A DNA stretch of 64,000 nt from positions 1,640,201-1,704,200 of the forward strand of contig CAXEFP010000001.1 in NCBI GenBank assembly GCA_963995525.1, written 5' to 3'. Source of the stretch: Escarpia spicata (taxonomy: Eukaryota > Annelida > Polychaeta > Sabellida > Siboglinidae). A model generated the notes under the pieces. That model was not told where the DNA came from and searched no databases. It saw nothing but the letters and a program-made list of their open reading frames with translations. The stretch's first letter is position 1; each line of letters starts with the position of its first letter. Position numbers and translations under genes: made by a program. Shown here piece by piece: positions 1 to 11,722 of this stretch.

Positions 1-3000
1 TCTATTTGGGTAAGACCACATTAAATATCCTTCCGCCGAAAAAAGTGCATTACAAATACCGTTTTGCTGTGATATGCATTAATTTTTTTCGAACACTTTG
101 ATATGGGACATGTTTGTCTCGTGAGTATTGAAGGTACTGCTGCTTTAGACAAGATAAAACATCAAATGGGGATGAGTTTTCACACCTATAACTTACCTAA
201 TATGTTCTTGTAACTTACGTGACGGGGATAAAACGGTAACATGCATTCCCATTTGGGGTTAATCTAGTTATGTGTGTAGCTTGATATCAATCTAGCCTTC
301 GTGAAGATTTGTAACGTGCAAAACATCTATTTGGGGTAAGACCACATTAAAGATCCTTCCGCCGAAAAAAGTGCACTACAAATACCGTTTTGCTGTGATA
401 TGCATTAATTTTTTTCGAACACTTTGATATGGGACATGTTTGTCTCGTGAGTACTGAAGGTACTGCTGCTTTAGACAAGAAAAAACTTCAAATGGGGATG
501 AGTTTTCACACCTATAACTTACGTAATATGTTCTTGTAACTTACGTGACGGGGATAAAACGGTAACATGCATTCCCATTTGGGGTTAATCTAGTTATGTG
601 TGTAGCTTGATATCAATCTACCCTTCGTGAAGATTTGTAACATGCAAAACATCTATTTGGGGTAAGACCACATTAAGGATCCTTCCGCCGAAAAAAGTGC
701 ACTACAAATACCGTTTTGCTGTGATATGCATTAATTTTTTTCGAACACTTTAATATGGGACATGTTTGTCTCGTGAGTACTGAAGGTACTGCTGCTTTAG
801 ACAAGAAAAAACTTCAAATGGGGATGAGTTTTCACACCTATAACTTACGTAATATGTTCTTGTAACTTACGTGACGGGGATAAAACGGTAACATGCATTC
901 CCATTTGGGGTTAATCTAGTTATGTGTGTAGCTTGATATCAATCTAGCCTTCGTGAAGATTTGTAACATGCAAAACATATATTTGGGGTAAGACCACATT
1001 AAGGATCCTTCCGCCGAAAAAACTGCACTACAAATACCGTTTTGCTGTGATATGCATTAATTTTTTTCGAACATTTTGACATGGGACATGTTTGTCTCGT
1101 GAGTACTGAATGTACTGCTGCTTTAGACAAGATAAAACATCAAATGGGGATGAGTTTTCACACCTATAACTTACGTAATATGTTCTTGTAACTTACGTGA
1201 CGGGGATAAAACGGTAACATGCATTCCCATTTGGGGTTAATCTAGTTATGTGTGTAGCTTGATATCAATCTTGCCTTCGTGAAGATTTGTAACATGCAAA
1301 ACATATATTTTGGGTAAGACCACATTAAATATCCTTCCGCCGAAAAAAGTGCATTACAAATACCGTTTTGCTGTGATATGCATTAATTTTTTTCGAACAC
1401 TTTGATATGGGACATGTTTGTCTCGTGAGTACTGAAGGTACTGCTGCTTTAGACAAGATAAAACATCAAATGGGGATGAGTTTTCACACCTATAACTTAC
1501 GTAATATGTTCTTGTAACTTACGTGACGGGGATAAAACGGTAACATGCATTCCCATTTGGGGTTAATCTAGTTATGTGTGTAGCTTGATATCAATCTACC
1601 CTTCGTGAAGATTTGTAACATGCAAAACATCTATTTGGGTAAGACCACATTAAGGATCCTTCCGCCGAAAAAAGTGCACTACAAATACCGTTTTGCTGTG
1701 ATATGCATTAATTTTTTTCGAACATTTTGACATGGGACATGTTTGTCTCGTGAGTACTGAATGTACTGCTGCTTTAGACAAGATAAAACATCAAATGGGG
1801 ATGAGTTTTCACACCTATAACTTACGTAATATGTTCTTGTAACTTACGTGACGGGGATAAAACGGTAACATGCATTCCCATTTGGGGTTAATCTAGTTAT
1901 GTGTGTAGCTTGATATCAATCTTGCCTTCGTGAAGATTTGTAACATGCAAAACATATATTTTGGGTAAGACCACATTAAATATCCTTCCGCCGAAAAAAG
2001 TGCATTACAAATACCGTTTTGCTGTGATATGCATTAATTTTTTTCGAACACTTTGATATGGGACATGTTTGTCTCGTGAGTACTGAAGGTACTGCTGCTT
2101 TAGACAAGATAAAACATCAAATGGGGATGAGTTTTCACACCTATAACTTACCTAATATGTTCTTGTAACTTACGTGACGGGGATAAAACGGTAACATACA
2201 TTCCCATTTGGGGTTAATCTAGTTATGTGTGTAGCTTGATATCAATCTAGCCTTCGTGAAGATTTGTAACGTGCAAAACATCTATTTGGGGTAAGACCAC
2301 ATTAAAGATCCTTCCGCCGAAAAAAGTGCACTACAAATACCGTTTTGCTGTGATATGCATTAATTTTTTTCGAACACTTTGATATGGGACATGTTTGTCT
2401 CGTGAGTACTGAAGGTACTGCTGCTTTAGACAAGAAAAAACTTCAAATGGGGATGAGTTTTCACACCTATAACTTACGTAATATGTTCTTGTAACTTACG
2501 TGACGGGGATAAAACGGTAACATGCATTCCCATTTGGGGTTAATCTAGTTATGTGTGTAGCTTGATATCAATCTACCCTTCGTGAAGATTTGTAACATGC
2601 AAAACATCTATTTGGGGTAAGACCACATTAAGGATCCTTCCGCCGAAAAAAGTGCACTACAAATACCGTTTTGCTGTGATATGCATTAATTTTTTTCGAA
2701 CACTTTGATATGGGACATGTTTGTCTCGTGAGTACTGAAGGTACTGCTGCTTTAGACAAGAAAAAACTTCAAATGGGGATGAGTTTTCACACCTATAACT
2801 TACGTAATATGTTCTTGTAACTTACGTGACGGGGATAAAACGGTAACATGCATTCCCATTTGGGGTTAATCTAGTTATGTGTGTAGCTTGATATCAATCT
2901 AGCCTTCGTGAAGATTTGTAACATGCAAAACATATATTTGGGGTAAGACCACATTAAGGATCCTTCCGCCGAAAAAACTGCACTACAAATACCGTTTTGC

Positions 3001-3578
3001 TGTGATATGCATTAACTTTTTTCGAACATTTTGACATGGGACATGTTTGTCTCGTGAGTACTGAATGTACTGCTGCTTTAGACAAGATAAAACATCAAAT
3101 GGGGATGAGTTTTCACACCTATAACTTACGTAATATGTTCTTGTAACTTACGTGACGGGGATAAAACGGTAACATGCATTCCCATTTGGGGTTAATCTAG
3201 TTATGTGTGTAGCTTGATATCAATCTACCCTTCGTGAAGATTTGTAACATGCAAAACATCTATTTGGGGTAAGACCACATTAAGGATCCTTCCGCCGAAA
3301 AAAGTGCACTACAAATACCGTTTTGCTGTGATTTGCATTAATTTTTTTCGAAAACTTTTATATGGGACATGTTTGTCTCGTGAGTACTGAAGGTACTGCT
3401 GCTTTAGACAAGAAAAAACTTCAAATGGGGATGAGTTTTCACACCTATAACTTACGTAATATGTTCTTGTAACTTACGTGACGGGGATAAAACGGTAACA
3501 TGCATTCCCATTTGGGGTTAATCTAGTTATGTGTGTAGCTTGATATCAATCTTGCCTTCGTGAAGATTTGTAACATGC

Positions 3579-3904
3579 AAAACATATATTTTGGGTAAGA
3601 CCACATTAAATATCCTTCCGCCGAAAAAAGTGCATTACAAATACCGTTTTGCTGTGATATGCATTAATTTTTTTCGAACACTTTGATATGGGACATGTTT
3701 GTCTCGTGAGTACTGAAGGTACTGCTGCTTTAGACAAGATAAAACATCAAATGGGGATGAGTTTTCACACCTATAACTTACGTAATATGTTCTTGTAACT
3801 TACGTGACGGGGATAAAACGGTAACATGCATTCCCATTTGGGGTTAATCTAGTTATGTGTGTAGCTTGATATCAATCTTGCCTTCGTGAAGATTTGTAAC
3901 ATGC
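3579..3904 (+). repeat. Class A monomer (representative)
   Basis: Diagnostic bases: TATATTTTGGGTAAG at the start, TTAAATATCC in place of the BamHI palindrome, GTGCATTAC, CGAACACTTTGATATGGG, GAAGGTACTG and AGATAAAACATC. One subset has CTTACCTAA and GTAACGTGC in its second half (for example 1949 to 2274 and 8465 to 8790). A later subset with CACTTTTATATGG, often AAAATATC and TTTGTGGTT, fills the right third of the window (for example 54066 to 54391). Confidence 0.85.
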
Positions 3905-4881
3905 AAAACATATATTTTGGGTAAGACCACATTAAATATCCTTCCGCCGAAAAAAGTGCATTACAAATACCGTTTTGCTGTGATATGCATTAATTTTTTT
4001 CGAACACTTTGATATGGGACATGTTTGTCTCGTGAGTACTGAAGGTACTGCTGCTTTAGACAAGATAAAACATCAAATGGGGATGAGTTTTCACACCTAT
4101 AACTTACGTAATATGTTCTTGTAACTTACGTGACGGGGATAAAACGGTAACATGCATTCCCATTTGGGGTTAATCTAGTTATGTGTGTAGCTTGATATCA
4201 ATCTACCCTTCTTGAAGATTTGTAACATGCAAAACATCTATTTGGGTAAGACCACATTAAGGATCCTTCCGCCGAAAAAAGTGCACTACAAATACCGTTT
4301 TGCTGTGATATGCATTAATTTTTTTCGAACATTTTGACATGGGACATGTTTGTCTCGTGAGTACTGAATGTACTGCTGCTTTAGACAAGATAAAACATCA
4401 AATGGGGATGAGTTTTCACACCTATAACTTACGTAATATGTTCTTGTAACTTACGTGACGGGGATAAAACGGTAACATGCATTCCCATTTGGGGTTAATC
4501 TAGTTATGTGTGTAGCTTGATATCAATCTTGCCTTCGTGAAGATTTGTAACATGCAAAACATATATTTTGGGTAAGACCACATTAAATATCCTTCCGCCG
4601 AAAAAAGTGCATTACAAATACCGTTTTGCTGTGATATGCATTAATTTTTTTCGAACACTTTGATATGGGACATGTTTGTCTCGTGAGTACTGAAGGTACT
4701 GCTGCTTTAGACAAGAAAAAACTTCAAATGGGGATGAGTTTTCACACCTATAACTTACGTAATATGTTCTTGTAACTTACGTGACGGGGATAAAACGGTA
4801 ACATGCATTCCCATTTGGGGTTAATCTAGTTATGTGTGTAGCTTGATATCAATCTACCCTTCGTGAAGATTTGTAACATGC

Positions 4882-5207
4882 AAAACATCTATTTGGGGTA
4901 AGACCACATTAAGGATCCTTCCGCCGAAAAAAGTGCACTACAAATACCGTTTTGCTGTGATATGCATTAATTTTTTTCGAACACTTTGATATGGGACATG
5001 TTTGTCTCGTGAGTACTGAAGGTACTGCTGCTTTAGACAAGAAAAAACTTCAAATGGGGATGAGTTTTCACACCTATAACTTACGTAATATGTTCTTGTA
5101 ACTTACGTGACGGGGATAAAACGGTAACATGCATTCCCATTTGGGGTTAATCTAGTTATGTGTGTAGCTTGATATCAATCTAGCCTTCGTGAAGATTTGT
5201 AACATGC
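4882..5207 (+). repeat. Class C monomer (representative)
   Basis: Diagnostic bases: TTTGGGGTAAG, TTAAGGATCC, GTGCACTAC, CACTTTGATATGG, GAAGGTACTG, AGAAAAAACTTC and CTAGCC. It differs from class B mainly at the BamHI palindrome and the CTAGCC triplet. Copies occur at 646, 2601, 9117 and near 29300, usually before class D. Confidence 0.8.
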
Positions 5208-5859
5208 AAAACATATATTTGGGGTAAGACCACATTAAGGATCCTTCCGCCGAAAAAACTGCACTACAAATACCGTTTTGCTGTGATATGCATTAATTTT
5301 TTTCGAACACTTTGATATGGGACATGTTTGTCTCGTGAGTACTGAAGGTACTGCTGCTTTAGACAAGAAAAAACTTCAAATGGGGATGAGTTTTCACACC
5401 TATAACTTACGTAATATGTTCTTGTAACTTACGTGACGGGGATAAAACGGTAACATGCATTCCCATTTGGGGTTAATCTAGTTATGTGTGTAGCTTGATA
5501 TCAATCTAGCCTTCGTGAAGATTTGTAACATGCAAAACATATATTTGGGGTAAGACCACATTAAGGATCCTTCCGCCGAAAAAACTGCACTACAAATACC
5601 GTTTTGCTGTGATATGCATTAATTTTTTTCGAACACTTTGATATGGGACATGTTTGTCTCGTGAGTACTGAAGGTACTGCTGCTTTAGACAAGAAAAAAC
5701 TTCAAATGGGGATGAGTTTTCACACCTATAACTTACGTAATATGTTCTTGTAACTTACGTGACGGGGATAAAACGGTAACATGCATTCCCATTTGGGGTT
5801 AATCTAGTTATGTGTGTAGCTTGATATCAATCTACCCTTCGTGAAGATTTGTAACATGC

Positions 5860-6184
5860 AAAACATCTATTTGGGTAAGACCACATTAAGGATCCTTCCG
5901 CCGAAAAAAGTGCACTACAAATACCGTTTTGCTGTGATATGCATTAATTTTTTTCGAACATTTTGACATGGGACATGTTTGTCTCGTGAGTACTGAATGT
6001 ACTGCTGCTTTAGACAAGATAAAACATCAAATGGGGATGAGTTTTCACACCTATAACTTACGTAATATGTTCTTGTAACTTACGTGACGGGGATAAAACG
6101 GTAACATGCATTCCCATTTGGGGTTAATCTAGTTATGTGTGTAGCTTGATATCAATCTACCCTTCGTGAAGATTTGTAACATGC
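5860..6184 (+). repeat. Class E monomer (representative)
   Basis: Diagnostic bases: TCTATTTGGGTAAG with three G (so 325 bp), TTAAGGATCC, CATTTTGACATGG, GAATGTACTG and AGATAAAACATC. A derived form E' has TTAATTGTTTTTGAAC in place of TTAATTTTTTTCGAAC, as at 12374 to 12698; E' fills 11.7 to 20 kb and recurs near 32561, 35167 and 45600. Confidence 0.85.
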
Positions 6185-6510
6185 AAAACATCTATTTGGG
6201 GTAAGACCACATTAAGGATCCTTCCGCCGAAAAAAGTGCACTACAAATACCGTTTTGCTGTGATTTGCATTAATTTTTTTCGAAAACTTTTATATGGGAC
6301 ATGTTTGTCTCGTGAGTACTGAAGGTACTGCTGCTTTAGACAAGAAAAAACTTCAAATGGGGATGAGTTTTCACACCTATAACTTACGTAATATGTTCTT
6401 GTAACTTACGTGACGGGGATAAAACGGTAACATGCATTCCCATTTGGGGTTAATCTAGTTATGTGTGTAGCTTGATATCAATCTAGCCTTCGTGAAGATT
6501 TGTAACGTGC
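6185..6510 (+). repeat. Class F monomer (representative)
   Basis: Diagnostic bases: GTGATTTGCATT and CGAAAACTTT in place of CGAACACTTT, with GAAGGTACTG. Three subforms follow position: TTTTATATGG in the left 10 kb, TTTGATATGG mainly from 30.6 to 53 kb, and TTTCATATGG from about 42.3 kb to 59.4 kb. This suggests successive rounds of local amplification of one lineage. Confidence 0.8.
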
Positions 6511-8790
6511 AAAACATCTATTTGGGGTAAGACCACATTAAAGATCATTCCGCCGAAAAAAGTGCACTACAAATACCGTTTTGCTGTGATATACATTAAT
6601 TTGTTTCGAACACTTTGATATGGGACATGTTTGTCTCGTGAGTACTGAAGGTACTGCTGCTTTAGACAAGAAAAAACTTCAAATGGGGATGAGTTTTCAC
6701 ACCTATAACTTACGTAATATGTTCTTGTAACTTACGTGACGGGGATAAAACGGTAACATGCATTCCCATTTGGGGTTAATCTAGTTATGTGTGTAGCTTG
6801 ATATCAATCTACCCTTCGTGAAGATTTGTAACATGCAAAACATCTATTTGGGTAAGACCACATTAAGGATCCTTCCGCCGAAAAAACTGCACTACAAATA
6901 CCGTTTTGCTGTGATATGCATTAATTTTTTTCGAACATTTTGACATGGGACATGTTTGTCTCGTGAGTACTGAATGTACTGCTGCTTTAGACAAGATAAA
7001 ACATCAAATGGGGATGAGTTTTCACACCTATAACTTACGTAATATGTTCTTGTAACTTACGTGACGGGGATAAAACGGTAACATGCATTCCCATTTGGGG
7101 TTAATCTAGTTATGTGTGTAGCTTGATATCAATCTACCCTTCGTGAAGATTTGTAACATGCAAAACATCTATTTGGGGTAAGACCACATTAAGGATCCTT
7201 CCGCCGAAAAAAGTGCACTACAAATACCGTTTTGCTGTGATTTGCATTAATTTTTTTCGAAAACTTTTATATGGGACATGTTTGTCTCGTGAGTACTGAA
7301 GGTACTGCTGCTTTAGACAAGAAAAAACTTCAAATGGGGATGAGTTTTCACACCTATAACTTACGTAATATGTTCTTGTAACTTACGTGACGGGGATAAA
7401 ACGGTAACATGCATTCCCATTTGGGGTTAATCTAGTTATGTGTGTAGCTTGATATCAATCTTGCCTTCGTGAAGATTTGTAACATGCAAAACATATATTT
7501 TGGGTAAGACCACATTAAATATCCTTCCGCCGAAAAAAGTGCATTACAAATACCGTTTTGCTGTGATATGCATTAATTTTTTTCGAACACTTTGATATGG
7601 GACATGTTTGTCTCGTGAGTACTGAAGGTACTGCTGCTTTAGACAAGATAAAACATCAAATGGGGATGAGTTTTCACACCTATAACTTACGTAATATGTT
7701 CTTGTAACTTACGTGACGGGGATAAAACGGTAACATGCATTCCCATTTGGGGTTAATCTAGTTATGTGTGTAGCTTGATATCAATCTTGCCTTCGTGAAG
7801 ATTTGTAACATGCAAAACATATATTTTGGGTAAGACCACATTAAATATCCTTCCGCCGAAAAAAGTGCATTACAAATACCGTTTTGCTGTGATATGCATT
7901 AATTTTTTTCGAACACTTTGATATGGGACATGTTTGTCTCGTGAGTACTGAAGGTACTGCTGCTTTAGACAAGATAAAACATCAAATGGGGATGAGTTTT
8001 CACACCTATAACTTACGTAATATGTTCTTGTAACTTACGTGACGGGGATAAAACGGTAACATGCATTCCCATTTGGGGTTAATCTAGTTATGTGTGTAGC
8101 TTGATATCAATCTACCCTTCGTGAAGATTTGTAACATGCAAAACATCTATTTGGGTAAGACCACATTAAGGATCCTTCCGCCGAAAAAAGTGCACTACAA
8201 ATACCGTTTTGCTGTGATATGCATTAATTTTTTTCGAACATTTTGACATGGGACATGTTTGTCTCGTGAGTACTGAATGTACTGCTGCTTTAGACAAGAT
8301 AAAACATCAAATGGGGATGAGTTTTCACACCTATAACTTACGTAATATGTTCTTGTAACTTACGTGACGGGGATAAAACGGTAACATGCATTCCCATTTG
8401 GGGTTAATCTAGTTATGTGTGTAGCTTGATATCAATCTTGCCTTCGTGAAGATTTGTAACATGCAAAACATATATTTTGGGTAAGACCACATTAAATATC
8501 CTTCCGCCGAAAAAAGTGCATTACAAATACCGTTTTGCTGTGATATGCATTAATTTTTTTCGAACACTTTGATATGGGACATGTTTGTCTCGTGAGTACT
8601 GAAGGTACTGCTGCTTTAGACAAGATAAAACATCAAATGGGGATGAGTTTTCACACCTATAACTTACCTAATATGTTCTTGTAACTTACGTGACGGGGAT
8701 AAAACGGTAACATGCATTCCCATTTGGGGTTAATCTAGTTATGTGTGTAGCTTGATATCAATCTAGCCTTCGTGAAGATTTGTAACGTGC

Positions 8791-9116
8791 AAAACATCTA
8801 TTTGGGGTAAGACCACATTAAAGATCCTTCCGCCGAAAAAAGTGCACTACAAATACCGTTTTGCTGTGATATGCATTAATTTTTTTCGAACACTTTGATA
8901 TGGGACATGTTTGTCTCGTGAGTACTGAAGGTACTGCTGCTTTAGACAAGAAAAAACTTCAAATGGGGATGAGTTTTCACACCTATAACTTACGTAATAT
9001 GTTCTTGTAACTTACGTGACGGGGATAAAACGGTAACATGCATTCCCATTTGGGGTTAATCTAGTTATGTGTGTAGCTTGATATCAATCTACCCTTCGTG
9101 AAGATTTGTAACATGC
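8791..9116 (+). repeat. Class B monomer (representative)
   Basis: Diagnostic bases: TTTGGGGTAAG, TTAAAGATCC, GTGCACTAC, CGAACACTTTGATATGG, GAAGGTACTG, AGAAAAAACTTC and CTACCC. In the left part of the window it follows class A and precedes class C, as at 320, 2275, 8791 and 28977. Confidence 0.8.
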
Positions 9117-9442
9117 AAAACATCTATTTGGGGTAAGACCACATTAAGGATCCTTCCGCCGAAAAAAGTGCACTACAAATACCGTTTTGCTGTGATATGC
9201 ATTAATTTTTTTCGAACACTTTGATATGGGACATGTTTGTCTCGTGAGTACTGAAGGTACTGCTGCTTTAGACAAGAAAAAACTTCAAATGGGGATGAGT
9301 TTTCACACCTATAACTTACGTAATATGTTCTTGTAACTTACGTGACGGGGATAAAACGGTAACATGCATTCCCATTTGGGGTTAATCTAGTTATGTGTGT
9401 AGCTTGATATCAATCTAGCCTTCGTGAAGATTTGTAACATGC

Positions 9443-9768
9443 AAAACATATATTTGGGGTAAGACCACATTAAGGATCCTTCCGCCGAAAAAACTGCACT
9501 ACAAATACCGTTTTGCTGTGATATGCATTAATTTTTTTCGAACATTTTGACATGGGACATGTTTGTCTCGTGAGTACTGAATGTACTGCTGCTTTAGACA
9601 AGATAAAACATCAAATGGGGATGAGTTTTCACACCTATAACTTACGTAATATGTTCTTGTAACTTACGTGACGGGGATAAAACGGTAACATGCATTCCCA
9701 TTTGGGGTTAATCTAGTTATGTGTGTAGCTTGATATCAATCTACCCTTCGTGAAGATTTGTAACATGC
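9443..9768 (+). repeat. Class D monomer (representative)
   Basis: The diagnostic mark is AAAACTGCACTAC, a G to C change that breaks the AGTGCACT palindrome, with TTAAGGATCC, CATTTTGACATGG and GAATGTACTG. Copies are near 972, 2927, 9443, 29635, 30285, 33210, 35816 and 37773. The unit at 37773 is the most divergent, with AAAATACC (one inserted A), TTTGTTGTG, CATTTCCATT and GGGATTAATC. Confidence 0.8.
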
Positions 9769-11071
9769 AAAACATCTATTTGGGGTAAGACCACATTAAG
9801 GATCCTTCCGCCGAAAAAAGTGCACTACAAATACCGTTTTGCTGTGATTTGCATTAATTTTTTTCGAAAACTTTTATATGGGACATGTTTGTCTCGTGAG
9901 TACTGAAGGTACTGCTGCTTTAGACAAGAAAAAACTTCAAATGGGGATGAGTTTTCACACCTATAACTTACGTAATATGTTCTTGTAACTTACGTGACGG
10001 GGATAAAACGGTAACATGCATTCCCATTTGGGGTTAATCTAGTTATGTGTGTAGCTTGATATCAATCTAGCCTTCGTGAAGATTTGTAACGTGCAAAACA
10101 TCTATTTGGGGTAAGACCACATTAAAGATCATTCCGCCGAAAAAAGTGCACTACAAATACCGTTTTGCTGTGATATACATTAATTTGTTTCGAACACTTT
10201 GATATGGGACATGTTTGTCTCGTGAGTACTGAAGGTACTGCTGCTTTAGACAAGAAAAAACTTCAAATGGGGATGAGTTTTCACACCTATAACTTACGTA
10301 ATATGTTCTTGTAACTTACGTGACGGGGATAAAACGGTAACATGCATTCCCATTTGGGGTTAATCTAGTTATGTGTGTAGCTTGATATCAATCTACCCTT
10401 CGTGAAGATTTGTAACATGCAAAACATCTATTTGGGTAAGACCACATTAAGGATCCTTCCGCCGAAAAAAGTGCACTACAAATACCGTTTTGCTGTGATA
10501 TGCATTAATTTTTTTCGAACATTTTGACATGGGACATGTTTGTCTCGTGAGTACTGAATGTACTGCTGCTTTAGACAAGATAAAACATCAAATGGGGATG
10601 AGTTTTCACACCTATAACTTACGTAATATGTTCTTGTAACTTACGTGACGGGGATAAAACGGTAACATGCATTCCCATTTGGGGTTAATCTAGTTATGTG
10701 TGTAGCTTGATATCAATCTAGCCTTCGTGAAGATTTGTAACGTGCAAAACATCTATTTGGGGTAAGACCACATTAAAGATCATTCCGCCGAAAAAAGTGC
10801 ACTACAAATACCGTTTTGCTGTGATATACATTAATTTGTTTCGAACACTTTGCTATGGGACATGTTTGTCTCGTGAGTACTGAAGGTACTGCTGCTTTAG
10901 ACAAGAAAAAACTTCAAATGGGGATGAGTTTTCACACCTATAACTTACGTAATATGTTCTTGTAACTTACGTGACGGGGATAAAACGGTAACATGCATTC
11001 CCATTTGGGGTTAATCTAGTTATGTGTGTAGCTTGATATCAATCTACCCTTCGTGAAGATTTGTAACATGC

Positions 11072-11722
11072 AAAACATCTATTTGGGTAAGACCACATTA
11101 AGGATCCTTCCGCCGAAAAAAGTGCACTACAAATACCGTTTTGCTGTGATATGCATTAATTTTTTTCGAACATTTTGACATGGGACATGTTTGTCTCGTG
11201 AGTACTGAATGTACTGCTGCTTTAGACAAGATAAAACATCAAATGGGGATGAGTTTTCACACCTATAACTTACCTAATATGTTCTTGTAACTTACGTGAC
11301 GGGGATAAAACGGTAACATGCATTCCCATTTGGGGTTAATCTAGTTATGTGTGTAGCTTGATATCAATCTTGCCTTCGTGAAGATTTGTAACATGCAAAA
11401 CATATATTTGGGGTAAGACCACATTAAAGATCCTTCCGCCGAAAAAAGTGCACTACAAATACCGTTTTGCTGTGATATGCATTAATTTTTTTCGAACATT
11501 TTGACATGGGACATGTTTGTCTCGTGAGGACTGAATGTACTGCTGCTTTAGACAAGATAAAACATCAAATGGGGATGAGTTTTCACACCTATAACTTACG
11601 TAATATGTTCTTGTAACTTACGTGACGGGGATAAAACGGTAACATGCATTCCCATTTGGGGTTAATCTAGTTATGTGTGTAGCTTGATATCAATCTACCC
11701 TTCGTGAAGATTTGTAACATGC
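11072..11722 (+). repeat. Two linking monomers
   Basis: A class E unit with CTTACCTAA and CTTGCC is followed by a unit with TATATTTGGGG, TTAAAGATCC, CATTTTGACATGG and the private GTGAGGACTG near 11525. A pair of this kind (CTTGCC, then TATATTTGGGG with AAAGATCC) recurs at 13676, 14327, 15954 and 18558. Confidence 0.65.

Larger units (their letters stand above)
1..7813 (+). repeat. Irregular left subarray, classes A to G without a short HOR period
   Basis: Unit order here has no simple short period. The run A-B-C-D appears at 1 to 1297 and again at 1949 to 3252, six units apart. Classes F and A follow from 3253. Several units between 4556 and 7161 combine halves of different classes (see findings). 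A private change GTGAGTATTG near 123 marks the first partial unit. Confidence 0.75.
7814..11071 (+). repeat. Ten-unit block, copy 1 of a long-range duplication
   Basis: The order is A, E, A(CCTAA), B, C, D, F, G, E, G, the last G with the rare CTTTGCTATGG. The same order, with one extra C-D pair, returns at 28000 to 31909. The first seven units also match 1298 to 3578, displaced 20 units (CTTACCTAA at 2151 and 8667, 6516 bp apart). Confidence 0.75.
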
